A DNA stretch of 36,025 bases from Candidatus Cloacimonadota bacterium (GCA_016935235.1 JAFGRJ010000022.1:1-36025); one strand, 5' to 3'; positions 1-8,401 are shown, numbered from the stretch's first letter. The notes: a model not told the origin generated them from the sequence alone. Made by a program: numbers and translations.

Positions 1-462
1 AGGACGCTGTTTGATATTTTTGCCGGAGCAGGCAGAAAAGCTGCCATAGTGGCAGTAGAAAATTCCAGTATTGACCTTATATTTCGGGGAAGAAATATTT
101 CTTATTACAGCGAAAAATATGACAGTGAGGTATCATCACGGGTTATAAAATTGCTGAAATTGGATTTGTATGATCTGATCGTGGTTTATAATCAGGAATA
201 TGATGATGCTATCCATCGAACCACTCCCTACAGCAGGCTGGCTCTCCGAGCAGCAGGCAGACATTACAGGACTTTTCGAATGCTGGACCGGATAGTGAAC
301 AGGTGCTGGAAAGATCATGACCGATTGTTGCTTTTCGCTCCCGATCATGGGGTTCACCTGAACACGGAAACCGGTAGGGGAGATCACGGACTCGACATCC
401 CCGCAGATATGGAACTTATCCATTTCTGGAAATTTGGCAAAGGAAGGAGGAACTGGATATGA
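1..462 (+). CDS. Alkaline-phosphatase-superfamily enzyme, C-terminal part (5' end outside window)
   Basis: The reading frame is open from base 1, so the GTG at 49 in the ORF track is probably internal and the gene starts upstream of the window. The visible C-terminus carries two His-containing metal-ligand-like motifs, APDHG and GDHG, spaced as in the alkaline phosphatase superfamily (phosphodiesterase, phosphopentomutase and phosphoglycerate mutase relatives), where Asp and His near the C-terminus bind the catalytic metals. No signal or membrane segment can be judged because the N-terminus is missing. The stop overlaps the start of the next gene (ATGA), so the two are almost certainly co-translated. 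The exact substrate cannot be told from this fragment. Confidence 0.6.
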   Translation, partial: RTLFDIFAGAGRKAAIVAVENSSIDLIFRGRNISYYSEKYDSEVSSRVIKLLKLDLYDLIVVYNQEYDDAIHRTTPYSRLALRAAGRHYRTFRMLDRIVNRCWKDHDRLLLFAPDHGVHLNTETGRGDHGLDIPADMELIHFWKFGKGRRNWI

Positions 463-1595
463 AAAATATTATCGTCCTGGGATGCGGCATGGTGGGAAGG
501 GCAATAGCTCTAGATCTCTCGCTCAGTAATAGTATAATAGGTGTTGACGTTTCCCCGGAAAATCTCATTCGCTTGGCAGGGGTAAGCAATATCCGGACAG
601 TACGGGCAGATCTCTCCCGGGATACTGAGATCAGCAGGCTGATCAGTGGCAGCGATCTGGTGATCAATGCCCTGCCGGGCCACCTGGGATTTGCTGTTTT
701 GCGCCAGGTTATTGGTAGTAATAAAGACATCATTGATATATCCTTCTTTTCCGAAGATCCTTTTCAACTGGATGGATTAGCCAGGGAAAAGGGAGTCACC
801 GCTATTGTGGACTGCGGTGTTGCACCGGGGATGAGCAATATGATTCTGGGTTATCACCATAAGAGAATGAAGATAACTTCATTTCATTGCCTGGTGGGAG
901 GATTGCCCGTGGATAGATCCTGGCCCTATCAATATAAAGCCCCCTTTTCACCTGTAGATGTTCTGGAAGAATACCTGCGCCCGGCCCGGTTTAAGATCAA
1001 TGGTAAAATGATTATTAAACCCGCTCTTTCCGACTCTGAACTGGTGGAACTGGAAAATGTGGGAACACTGGAAGCCTTCAATACTGACGGATTACGCAGC
1101 CTGCTGTGTACAGTTGATATTCCGGAGATGATAGAAAAAACCCTGCGTTATCCCGGTCATATCGAATATATCAAGGTTCTGCGGGATAGCGGATTTCTTT
1201 CTTCCGAACCTGTAAATATCAGGGGCAACCTGGTCAGACCGATAGATCTTACCGCTAGTCTGCTCTTTCCCCTCTGGCAGTTGGAAGATAATGAGAGAGA
1301 ATTCACTGTGATGCAGATAAATATCAGGGGCTATGAAAATGGTGATAATGTGGAGTATCAATATGACCTGCTGGACAGGTATGATGCTGCCAGCGGAATT
1401 ACTTCCATGGCCCGTACCACCGGTTATACCTGTACGGCCGTGGCAGATCTTCTCCTGCGGCATGTTTATTCCCGTAAAGGCATATCACCTCCTGAATTTA
1501 TCGGTTTTCAGGAAGGCTGTCTGGAACAGGTGCTGGCTTATCAGGAAAAAAAGAATATAACTTATAATGTAACCAGAAAAGGGAGTAAATGTTGA
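459..1595 (+). CDS. Saccharopine dehydrogenase family oxidoreductase (possible lysine 6-dehydrogenase)
   Basis: A 378-residue cytosolic protein. It opens with a Rossmann nucleotide-binding motif, GCGMVGRAIA (residues about 8-17), followed by an acidic residue after the second strand (GVDVS), which usually favours NAD(H). A conserved DCGVAPGMSN segment (about residues 118-127) and the later catalytic/dimer domain fit the saccharopine dehydrogenase (Lys9/LYSDH) family. Known members reduce or oxidise the C-N bond of lysine derivatives, and L-lysine 6-dehydrogenase has this domain layout and size. The ATG is set by an AAGGAGG ribosome binding site 8 nt upstream. The start overlaps the preceding stop (ATGA), and the end overlaps the next gene by 7 nt. 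Family is fairly sure; the exact substrate is inference. Confidence 0.75.
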   Translation: MKNIIVLGCGMVGRAIALDLSLSNSIIGVDVSPENLIRLAGVSNIRTVRADLSRDTEISRLISGSDLVINALPGHLGFAVLRQVIGSNKDIIDISFFSEDPFQLDGLAREKGVTAIVDCGVAPGMSNMILGYHHKRMKITSFHCLVGGLPVDRSWPYQYKAPFSPVDVLEEYLRPARFKINGKMIIKPALSDSELVELENVGTLEAFNTDGLRSLLCTVDIPEMIEKTLRYPGHIEYIKVLRDSGFLSSEPVNIRGNLVRPIDLTASLLFPLWQLEDNEREFTVMQINIRGYENGDNVEYQYDLLDRYDAASGITSMARTTGYTCTAVADLLLRHVYSRKGISPPEFIGFQEGCLEQVLAYQEKKNITYNVTRKGSKC

Positions 1596-2017
1596 AACCA
1601 CAATTTTTTGCTCTTTTAACTGCTGTTGCCTGGGGAGTGGGTGGTTTTTTTGAGAAGAAGGGAATGCATCTGGGTAACCTTTCACCTCAGGTTGGCATAA
1701 CGATCCGAACGGCGGTAGCCTTGATCATATTGGCGATTATCAGCTATCCCCGTTGGAAGAGCTTGTCTCAGGCTGGTACCGGTTCGCTTCTCTATATGAT
1801 AATAGGTGGCGGTATAGTGGCAGGCGCACTGGGAATGTTATGTTTCTATGTTGCTATCCGGGGAGCTGCCCTGAGCAGAGTGATGCCGATCGCCTTTACT
1901 TCACCTTTGTTCGGAGCTCTGATGGGCATTATTTTTGCCGGTGAACAGGTTACGAGCAGGGGCATTGTCGGGATCATTATGTCGGTTGGTGGGATTATAC
2001 TCTTGACCTGTGGTTAA
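1589..2017 (+). CDS. Single-domain EamA family transporter-like membrane protein
   Basis: A 142-residue very hydrophobic protein with about five membrane segments. It starts with an AVAWGVGGFFEKKG stretch typical of the first helix of EamA/DMT transporters and ends in a hydrophobic helix (IVGIIMSVGGIILL). Classical EamA transporters contain two such repeats (about 300 residues); this one has a single repeat and would have to form a homodimer, as small members of the family do. The ATG overlaps the end of the dehydrogenase gene (ATGTTGA), so it belongs to the same operon and may move an amino acid or related metabolite. The substrate is unknown. Confidence 0.75.
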   Translation: MLKPQFFALLTAVAWGVGGFFEKKGMHLGNLSPQVGITIRTAVALIILAIISYPRWKSLSQAGTGSLLYMIIGGGIVAGALGMLCFYVAIRGAALSRVMPIAFTSPLFGALMGIIFAGEQVTSRGIVGIIMSVGGIILLTCG

Positions 2018-2351
2018 TTGCTGCTGTAATGGGAAACAGTAGTCACCCAGGCTGTAGCGAGCACTGGAACACTAACTCTCCAGGAAATTGTTCTTTATTC
2101 TTGACACGGTATTTTATAGGATATATTTAATAAATTGCTTTTCTGAATTATTGCATTGACGAGACAGGAGGGTGCTCTAATTTTGTTTTGTCTGGGTGTA
2201 ACAGGTTTAAGTGCTGGTCTCGGAAGCAGGTGACCAGTTCTCATAACTCTCGGCAGTAAATTTCCGTTGAGCCGGATGTTGCATCCTGCAGGGCTTTACT
2301 GCAGTTATAGGTAATATTATAAATGACGTTAAATAATACTGGTGGGGTAAC
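2018..2351 (+). other. 334-bp gene-free stretch with a promoter and a hairpin-rich leader
   Basis: No coding frame with a ribosome binding site is visible here. Downstream of the promoter at 2101-2129 the sequence can fold into a string of hairpins: AGACA/TGTCT (2162-2166 with 2189-2193), CTGGTC/GACCAG (2214-2219 with 2232-2237), GGATG-ttg-CATCC (2274-2286) and CTGCAG/CTGCAG (2286-2291 with 2299-2304). This would give the GWxTD operon a structured 5' leader of roughly 210 nt, or it could be a separate small RNA. I could not match it to a riboswitch class I know by its conserved boxes. Confidence 0.4.
2101..2129 (+). promoter_or_regulatory. Sigma-70-type promoter for the GWxTD-LemA-TPM operon
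   Basis: A consensus -35 box TTGACA (2101-2106) is followed after 17 bp by TATTTA (2124-2129), or after 15 bp by TATATT (2122-2127), in an AT-rich setting. It points toward the gene at 2352 and lies after the end of the EamA gene. The distance to the start codon implies a long leader. Confidence 0.5.
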
Positions 2352-2963
2352 ATGAAAACAATCTACATTACTTTAATTTCTGTTTTACTTCTCGGCAATC
2401 TTACCGCAGTGGAAGGAACCATCGTCATGCAGGAACAAAAACCTGACAGTACACTCTATCCGGTACGTGTGTTTGATGATATTGAATCCGATTATATGGT
2501 GGCCAGGATTTTCTTCTCCAATAAACAAAAGAAGAATTATAAGAAGCTGGATGATGAGGGGAAAAGGGATTTTCTTGACGAGTTCTGGGCTGATAATGAC
2601 CTCAATCCGGTAACGGAGAACAACGAGTTCATTGAAGTACTGGCTGACAGAATTAACTACTGCAATACCTTCTTCTCTCACTTCAAGGATGGATGGACCA
2701 CCGACCGGGGTCGAATATATATCAAATATGGACCACCCTATGAAAAGTACAAGGACAAGACTGAAATCTACAGCAAATACGGTACAAAGGATTTTGAGAT
2801 CTGGAAATACAGATTGGATCATTACATGACCTTTATTTTTATCGATATCCAGACTCATGGTGATTACCGCCTGATCTTCAGTGATGGTGATGACTCCGAA
2901 AGCTCATTACCTGACTGGCGGGATTACCTGGGTGATAATTTCGATGATAACCTGCTGTATTGA
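2352..2963 (+). CDS. GWxTD domain-containing exported protein
   Basis: A 203-residue protein with a short Sec signal peptide (about residues 1-20) and the family-naming motif GWTTD at residues 114-118, followed by RGRIYIKYGPP. The GWxTD domain is found in secreted or periplasmic proteins of Bacteroidota, Cloacimonadota and relatives, and its biochemical role is not established. This copy is short: it consists of little more than the signal peptide and the domain, with a C-terminal tail rich in Asp and Ser. The ATG follows GGTGGGG at a normal distance. It is the first gene after the promoter at 2101 and lies 47 bp before lemA, suggesting a cell-envelope operon. Confidence 0.85.
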   Translation: MKTIYITLISVLLLGNLTAVEGTIVMQEQKPDSTLYPVRVFDDIESDYMVARIFFSNKQKKNYKKLDDEGKRDFLDEFWADNDLNPVTENNEFIEVLADRINYCNTFFSHFKDGWTTDRGRIYIKYGPPYEKYKDKTEIYSKYGTKDFEIWKYRLDHYMTFIFIDIQTHGDYRLIFSDGDDSESSLPDWRDYLGDNFDDNLLY

Positions 2964-3010
2964 TATAGGATTCTTGATCTAAATATTAATAGCAATTTCA
3001 TGGAGGAAAT

Positions 3011-3622
3011 ATGAACAAAAAACTGTTGGTCGGATGCTTGATCATTATTGCAGCAATAGTAATTATAGCGATTATTCTCTATCTGTATGGGGTGCGTGTC
3101 TATAACGGTATGGTAAAACTCGACGAAGGTGTTAAGGAAAAATGGAGCCAGGTGGAAAATGTTTATCAGCGACGCTTTGATCTTATTCCCAACCTGGTGG
3201 AGACAGTTAAGGGTTATGCAAAATTTGAACAGGAAACCTTTACCATGGTAACGGAAGCCCGGGCCAAAGCAGGTGGTACATTTAACATTTCAGAAGAGGT
3301 ACTTAATAATCCAGAGACCTTTGCCAAATTTCAGGAGGCTCAGAACTCCCTGGGAGGTGCCCTGCAGAGACTTCTCGTAGTAATGGAGCGCTATCCGGAA
3401 TTGAAAGCCAATCAGAATTTTCTTTCCCTGCAGGATCAGCTGGAGGGAACGGAAAACAGGATCACCGTGGAAAGGAAAAGATTCAACGAAGCCGCCCGTG
3501 AATTTAATACTTTCATTAAACAATTCCCCCGTATGATCCTTGCCAGTCTCTTCGGATTCCGGGAGAGACCTTATTTTACAGCAGCAGAGGGAACAGAAAC
3601 CGCGCCCCGCGTGGAATTCTGA
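3011..3622 (+). CDS. LemA family membrane-anchored protein
   Basis: A 203-residue protein with one N-terminal membrane helix (about residues 5-26) followed by a long helical extracytoplasmic domain. The segment VKEKWSQVENVYQRRFDLIPNLVETVKGYA is the hallmark region of LemA proteins (Gln/Arg/Asp/Leu/Pro pattern before NLV). The length fits the family (about 180-200). A GGAGG ribosome binding site precedes the ATG. LemA genes very often sit next to TPM-domain genes, as here (two follow directly). Function in the cell envelope is suspected but not known. Confidence 0.93.
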   Translation: MNKKLLVGCLIIIAAIVIIAIILYLYGVRVYNGMVKLDEGVKEKWSQVENVYQRRFDLIPNLVETVKGYAKFEQETFTMVTEARAKAGGTFNISEEVLNNPETFAKFQEAQNSLGGALQRLLVVMERYPELKANQNFLSLQDQLEGTENRITVERKRFNEAAREFNTFIKQFPRMILASLFGFRERPYFTAAEGTETAPRVEF

Positions 3623-3661
3623 TCATGATATTTCCAGGATGATATCAGGGGATAAAGCATT

Positions 3662-4336
3662 ATGCCCAATATAAGATTGAGTGATGCCGAAAAGAATCAG
3701 ATAGCTGATGCAGTTGCAGAAGCGGAGAAAAAAACTTCCGGGGAAATAGTTACTGCCGTTATCAGCCAGAGTTATGATTATGCTCTTTATGAGCTGATAT
3801 ACGCTATTGTCTGCGGCTTTGTCTATTTCGTTGTCGTCATGTTCTTCAGCGGTAATATCCAGACCTGGCTGGAAAATACCTTCTGGGATTATAATATCCA
3901 GTACCTGCTGGCATTTTACGGTTTTACGACTTTCCTGATTATCGCCGTCTTCTATTTCCTCTTCAATCTTCCTTTTTTAGATCGCCTCATCATTCCTCAG
4001 CGGGTCAAGGCAGGTAAAGTTAAAGAAAGAGCCCTGCGTTATTTCATGGAATCTGGGGTCTACAACACTCGCGATAGGACCGGGATTCTGATTTTCATCT
4101 CCCTGCTGGAGAAAAAAGTAGAACTCGTGGCTGACAGTGGGATCGATGCCAGGATAGAACCCGGTCAATGGCAACAGGTGGTTGATAATGTAATTGCGGG
4201 AATAAAAGGGGATAATTTTGCCGGAAGCTTGATAGAAGCTGTTAATGCATGCGGAAATATACTGCAACGTCATTTTCCCATCAGAAGTGATGACAGCAAT
4301 GAACTGAAGAATGATCTCACTATCCTGGAGGAATAG
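3662..4336 (+). CDS. TPM domain-containing membrane protein
   Basis: A 224-residue protein with an N-terminal stretch typical of TPM domains (LSDAEKNQIADAVAEAEKKT then SGEIVTAV), interrupted by two hydrophobic membrane segments (roughly residues 44-64 and 80-101). The second half of the TPM fold follows (TGILIFISLLEKKVELVADSGI). This split layout is the usual form of the second TPM gene in lemA-TPM-TPM clusters. It has no signal peptide. It lies 39 bp after lemA and 1 bp before the next TPM gene, so it is clearly in the operon. A weak AGGGGA lies about 10 nt upstream of the ATG. Biochemical role not established. Confidence 0.85.
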   Translation: MPNIRLSDAEKNQIADAVAEAEKKTSGEIVTAVISQSYDYALYELIYAIVCGFVYFVVVMFFSGNIQTWLENTFWDYNIQYLLAFYGFTTFLIIAVFYFLFNLPFLDRLIIPQRVKAGKVKERALRYFMESGVYNTRDRTGILIFISLLEKKVELVADSGIDARIEPGQWQQVVDNVIAGIKGDNFAGSLIEAVNACGNILQRHFPIRSDDSNELKNDLTILEE

Positions 4337-4337
4337 A

Positions 4338-5078
4338 ATGAAACGATGGCTGATCCTGATATTATTGCAGTCGTATTTCATCCTGAGCCTGGCTTTATCT
4401 GTACCACAGCTCGCTGGTCGGATCAACGATTATGCCGGGATTCTAACCTCCGATCAGGAGCAGGAACTGGAACTGATGATCCGGGAAATGGAATCTAAAA
4501 CTTCTTCCCAGGTGGTTCTGCTGACCATAACCTCCTTGGAAGATGAAGTATTGGAAGATTATTCTCTGCGCGTGGCAGAAACCTGGCAGATAGGTCAGAA
4601 AGAATATGATAATGGCGTTCTTCTATTGATTGCCCTGAAGGAAAAGAAAATCCGCCTGGAAGTTGGTTATGGCCTTGAATCCATAATCACCGATGCCAAG
4701 AGTGGTTATATTATAAGAAATCTGATAGTTCCCGGTTTCCGGGAAGGGAATTATTATGGAGGAATCTCCAGTGGTTTGACTGCAATTACCGGATTGATAA
4801 CAGCAGAGTTCGAGATTTCACCTGAGGAACTTGCTCGTTTCCAGCAGCAGGAGAAAAAAAGCAGAGGGATTCAGATACCGGTTGGTTTCATCTTTTTTCT
4901 GCTCATGATCATTTTTGGCGGACTGGGAAGAAGAAAAAAAGGCGGACTGTTACCCCTCCTCTTCCTGGGCACTGCGCTGGGAAGAAGCAGTGGCAGAAGC
5001 AGTGGCTTCGGGGGATTCGGTGGTTTTTCCGGAGGAGGTGGCAGCTTCGGTGGTGGTGGCGCCTCTGGTGGCTGGTAA
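4338..5078 (+). CDS. YgcG-type TPM domain protein with glycine-rich C-terminus
   Basis: The track frame begins at 4311, but the ATG at 4338 is better: it follows GGAGG directly and opens with a signal peptide (MKRWLILILLQSYFILSLALS). The TPM domain comes next (about residues 23-150: INDYAGILTSDQEQELE, TSSQVVLLTI, KEYDNGVLLLIALKEKK). A membrane helix follows (about 178-192), and the protein ends in a Gly/Ser-rich tail finishing GGGASGGW, the classic end of YgcG proteins. Topology: periplasmic domain anchored by the C-terminal helix, tail in the cytosol. It is the last gene of the GWxTD-lemA-TPM-TPM operon. TPM domains were named for a thylakoid phosphatase, but activity in bacterial members is uncertain. 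Confidence 0.9.
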   Translation: MKRWLILILLQSYFILSLALSVPQLAGRINDYAGILTSDQEQELELMIREMESKTSSQVVLLTITSLEDEVLEDYSLRVAETWQIGQKEYDNGVLLLIALKEKKIRLEVGYGLESIITDAKSGYIIRNLIVPGFREGNYYGGISSGLTAITGLITAEFEISPEELARFQQQEKKSRGIQIPVGFIFFLLMIIFGGLGRRKKGGLLPLLFLGTALGRSSGRSSGFGGFGGFSGGGGSFGGGGASGGW

Positions 5079-5208
5079 GATCTGATAAACAGGAAGCAGG
5101 GCAAATAATCCCTCACCGGTCCTTATCCTCCAAATATGGATGACCAGTTGTCTTCTCAACTGCGTGAAACAGTATGACAGAATTTCGCCTGGTTTTATAA
5201 AAACAACA

Positions 5209-6576
5209 TTATTTCCAGAATTGAATTAACAGGTCACCAATATCGGTATTGTCCAGATATTCTCCATAACAGGGATCTGTTTTCACGGCTCTGCGAGAAA
5301 GAAATTCTGCGCCCTGACCCTTGGCAAATAGCGGCACCAGCATGTTAGTATGACTTCCGCTATGCCACTCATGAACCGGAATCCTGCCCCTGCCCTCACC
5401 TTTTATGCTGTTCACTGTGGAATTTCCTGGCTCTCCCGAATCTGGCCCGGTAAGATAACCGCATTCATGATCCGCTGTGACAATGAGCAGGGTTTCTTCC
5501 CAGGAGCTGTTTTTTTCTATCCAAGCAATCACAGCTTCCACTGCCAGGTTGAAGTCGATCTCTTCCTCTATGAGGCGACAGGTGTTGTTGTGGTGACACG
5601 CTTTGTCAACAGCTCCACCTTCGATCATCAGAAAAAATCCTTTTTCATTGAAAGATAAAACCTGAAGAGCGATATTGCTCATTTCTGCCAGAGTGGGCAC
5701 ATTCTCATTCAATGGTACATCAAAAGGATGTCTGGATTCACCGAGCCTGCTGTATTGCAGGGTATTGTATATCAGGGGTATCCCCAGCAGTCTCTTTGGT
5801 ATGCTGTCCCGGCAGCAATAGAGGAACTCTTCCCTGGTTTCGATTAAAAACCAGGGATCGGGGATCCCGTCATGGTCAGCATCAGCTAATGCCGTGTCCC
5901 AGGTCCCGTCTCCATCAAGATCTAACTCTGTGCTTCCTTGCCTCATACCATGCCAGACAGCTTCCCCGCCAACATATTTAAACGATCTGGCTGTCTCCCG
6001 CTTTATACCGTCATTATCATACCAGGGATGGCCACAACCCATAATTACGTCGACTGAACTCTTCACCAGCATCTGCAGGGCTATGTCTTCATAGTCATAC
6101 CTGTTGCTGTGATGAACGATGAAGGCAGCAGGAGTGGCACTGGTAAAATGCACAGAGGTCACCACTCCCGTTGATTTCTTGCAGTTTTCTGCCACTTCTG
6201 TGATGTTCAGAAAATCCATGCCTTCCGGGCTCTTCCCCAAGAAACCGTTCCTGGTCTTGTAACCGGTAGCCAGTGCAGTTGCCGCCGCTGCAGAATCTGT
6301 CCAGTATTCCTCTGCGGCATGAAAATCAGACCAGATTCGAGCGGGATCATAACCGGGTGTATCTGCCGGATAGGTGCTTACCGCCAGCCGTACGGGGAAA
6401 GACTCATAACTCTGACTGCCTGTGAAACCATGCTGATAAAGGTCTGTGATCTCAATCTGGTTGTAGCCACAACCGTCACTTATCATGAGAATTATATTGC
6501 GGGGAGATTTTACATTCTGGCAGTATAGGCATCCTGCTGTAGATAATAACAGGAAAAGCAGTATTTTTCTTATCAT
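5209..6576 (-). CDS. PhoA-type alkaline phosphatase, exported
   Basis: The ATG at 6576 (residue 19 of the track ORF) gives a normal signal peptide, MIRKILLFLLLSTAGC, and avoids overlap with the upstream gene, so I prefer it. The Cys at residue 16 could be lipidated, but the lipobox is weak. The mature enzyme has the metal-binding ILMISDG (Asp34), the phosphorylated serine in TDSAAAATA (Ser95), a DADHDGIPDPW segment that looks calcium-binding, TADHECGYLTG, and a last ligand in SGSHTNM. These match alkaline phosphatases (EC 3.1.3.1), which release phosphate from monoesters in the periplasm. It lies 22 bp downstream of the DppA-like gene on the same strand. No Pho box is evident. Confidence 0.9.
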   Translation of the reverse strand: MIRKILLFLLLSTAGCLYCQNVKSPRNIILMISDGCGYNQIEITDLYQHGFTGSQSYESFPVRLAVSTYPADTPGYDPARIWSDFHAAEEYWTDSAAAATALATGYKTRNGFLGKSPEGMDFLNITEVAENCKKSTGVVTSVHFTSATPAAFIVHHSNRYDYEDIALQMLVKSSVDVIMGCGHPWYDNDGIKRETARSFKYVGGEAVWHGMRQGSTELDLDGDGTWDTALADADHDGIPDPWFLIETREEFLYCCRDSIPKRLLGIPLIYNTLQYSRLGESRHPFDVPLNENVPTLAEMSNIALQVLSFNEKGFFLMIEGGAVDKACHHNNTCRLIEEEIDFNLAVEAVIAWIEKNSSWEETLLIVTADHECGYLTGPDSGEPGNSTVNSIKGEGRGRIPVHEWHSGSHTNMLVPLFAKGQGAEFLSRRAVKTDPCYGEYLDNTDIGDLLIQFWK

Positions 6577-6598
6577 GACGCGTACAACTTTCTTTATG

Positions 6599-7426
6599 TT
6601 ACTTATACAAATTACGGACACTGCTGGCAACGTATATTATGGTCATCAGGTACTTGTAGAGAAGGATCATGCTGTCTGCTTCGAATTCAATTTCCCTGCT
6701 TCCCCGTGCCTGTATACCAGGAATGTTCTGGACTGCATAGGCAATGTTGGAATCGATCAGGATTATACGGCAGAGGTAACTTTCTTCCTGCGGGAACAGA
6801 AATCCTTTCTGTTCTCCCAGCCTTTCTCCCGATTCTTCCAGCTCTGCCATGGTTATGGCATAAGGTTTCATCCTGGCAGCGTAACGACCAATAGCAGTTT
6901 TGGCGACCAGGAATTCTATTCCGGAGGAAATACTCTTTTTCATCCATTCTGCTCCTTTGTCGTCAGTATAAACGAAAAGCAGGGGAACCTGATAATGTGA
7001 TGCCAGCATGGCGTTTATGGAGGCCTCATCTACTTCCCGATCATTGATCCTTATCTGGAAGATTGAAGCAGAGGAATAAGTGTGGTCCATATTGCCAGGC
7101 TGCCCGGCAGGAGCATGGTATCCAAATAATATCAATCCGTTGTAACTGGCGTCTATCCCTTCCATCATATAGAAGTGCCGGGGATAACCCTTGACCAGGG
7201 AGACATTGCCAATTAGCCTCTCCCAGTACAGGTTGTTACCCAGATGGTGAGAATCCACAATAGTGAATGCAGCTTCCGGTTCGGACCGGAAAACACCGCG
7301 TAAAAAAGCGTTCAACTGATCTGTAGCCAGTTCCCGGCAGCGTTCGTTGTCCAGGGTCTCCTGCCAGTTCGTTATTCCCGCCAGTCCTTCATAATCGAAA
7401 GAAATAAAATACTTTTTTGATTTCAT
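6599..7426 (-). CDS. M55 family D-aminopeptidase (DppA-like)
   Basis: A 275-residue protein when started at the ATG at 7426. The track start (7468) lacks a ribosome binding site, whereas GAGGGTG lies about 8 nt before 7426. The zinc ligands of Bacillus DppA (Asp8, Glu10, His60, His104, Glu133) are matched by Asp11/Glu13 (SFDYEG), His60 (DSHH), His104 (GYHAPAG) and Glu134 (VDEASINA). DppA enzymes are decameric zinc aminopeptidases that cut D-amino-acid peptides, linking them to use of peptidoglycan-derived peptides. No signal peptide, so cytosolic. It is the first gene of a two-gene unit with the alkaline phosphatase. Confidence 0.88.
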   Translation of the reverse strand: MKSKKYFISFDYEGLAGITNWQETLDNERCRELATDQLNAFLRGVFRSEPEAAFTIVDSHHLGNNLYWERLIGNVSLVKGYPRHFYMMEGIDASYNGLILFGYHAPAGQPGNMDHTYSSASIFQIRINDREVDEASINAMLASHYQVPLLFVYTDDKGAEWMKKSISSGIEFLVAKTAIGRYAARMKPYAITMAELEESGERLGEQKGFLFPQEESYLCRIILIDSNIAYAVQNIPGIQARGSREIEFEADSMILLYKYLMTIIYVASSVRNLYK

Positions 7427-7742
7427 GATCATCACCCTCTTCAGACATTTATCCTTAACAGAGAGCAAATAAGTAAAGTGATATTTTTTAAAAAAATGAA
7501 AATGTTCCCATTAATTAGAGATAATGAGTCTGCATTATCGGGATTTCAGGTCAGCTGGATTTCATTTGTTTTCTGATCACAATATTTTGATCACATTAGA
7601 TTTGAGAGCCTGGTTTAAAGAGGTCCAGGATGGGATTTAATGAATTGTCACTGTATATTTAGAAATATCATTCAGTATGAATCTTGGAAATATGTTGACA
7701 AAAAAGCAGGGGAGGTGATTTTACCGACCGGTAGGTAAGATA
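7427..7742. promoter_or_regulatory. Divergent intergenic region between dppA-like and tetR genes
   Basis: No gene is seen in these 316 bp. It holds a consensus TTGACA at 7695-7700 ahead of tetR, a perfect GGAGGTGAT at 7711-7719 that has no usable start codon at the right distance, the palindrome at 7721-7738 (listed separately), and a tandem direct repeat of TGATCACA (7574-7581 and 7588-7595, a 14-bp period) that could be a binding site for a second regulator. The AT-rich part next to 7427 probably holds the promoter for the minus-strand operon. Confidence 0.4.
7721..7738. promoter_or_regulatory. Palindromic operator, probable TetR autoregulatory site
   Basis: TTACCGACCGGTAGGTAA is an 18-bp inverted repeat matching at 8 of 9 pairs, centred on ACCGGT. 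The form resembles known TetR-family operators (ACCGACCGGT-type). It ends 4 bp before the tetR ATG and contains the only GGT/AGG-like ribosome binding site at a proper distance, so a bound repressor would block both the promoter at 7695 and translation start. That TetR itself binds here is inference from position and symmetry. Confidence 0.65.
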
Positions 7743-8351
7743 ATGAAGGGTGAAGATACCAAGACAAAAATCATTGTTACTGCAATGCAACTGGCTTTCA
7801 GCAATGGATATGATTATGTCTCCATGAAAATGATCGCTGATGCGGTGAACATTTCCAAGGCTGGTCTATACCATCATTTCACGAATAAAAAGGATTTATT
7901 CAAACAGGCGATAGATTATTTTCTTCAATCTATGGCGGATGCAAGCAGGGAAAAATTTGGTAAGGTAACCAGCATTGAAGAGTTTCTCCGCGTATTCTTC
8001 CTCAATTTCCGTCAGATCAGACGTGAATTTGAAAAAAGATTCTTCAGTGGTAAGGAGAAACCGGTCTATACATTTCTGGAAATACTCACCAGTGCCAGCA
8101 GGGCCGATGTTTCGATTAAACACCATATGGCCGGTGCTTATAGCATGACCCGGGAAAACATTACCCGTTTGCTGAGGTTGGGTGTGGAACAGGGTGAGAT
8201 AAGAGATGATCTTGATCTTGATATTGTTGCCATCGCGGTGGTCGCTCTTTTTGAAGGTTTGTCTCTGCAATGCCTTTTTGATATGGAAATGGATACAGAA
8301 ATGCTCAGCGGGAGGATTTTTGATAACCTCTGGAAAATGCTGACCAGCTGA
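7743..8351 (+). CDS. TetR/AcrR family transcriptional regulator
   Basis: A 202-residue protein of typical TetR length. The N-terminal helix-turn-helix is clear (about residues 8-54): KIIVTAMQLAF, then VSMKMIADAVNISKAGLYHHFTNKKDLF, the recognition-helix signature. The C-terminal ligand-binding and dimer domain is family-specific and gives no ligand. In-frame codons between the last upstream stop and 7743 include no other start, so the ATG is secure even though the ribosome binding site (in GTAGGTAAG) is weak and lies inside the palindrome. It heads a three-gene unit with a CPBP protease (50 bp on) and a TraB/GumN protein, which it probably represses. Confidence 0.92.
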   Translation: MKGEDTKTKIIVTAMQLAFSNGYDYVSMKMIADAVNISKAGLYHHFTNKKDLFKQAIDYFLQSMADASREKFGKVTSIEEFLRVFFLNFRQIRREFEKRFFSGKEKPVYTFLEILTSASRADVSIKHHMAGAYSMTRENITRLLRLGVEQGEIRDDLDLDIVAIAVVALFEGLSLQCLFDMEMDTEMLSGRIFDNLWKMLTS

Positions 8352-8401
8352 CTCTTTTGCAGATCATACTTGATTGATTGTAAGTAATAAAGGAGGAGAT
8401 A

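Noticed and set aside
2136-2330. Known structural RNA (6S, RNase P, tmRNA, cobalamin or c-di-GMP riboswitch)
   Set aside because: None of the conserved sequence boxes I know for these classes is present; left as an unassigned structured leader.
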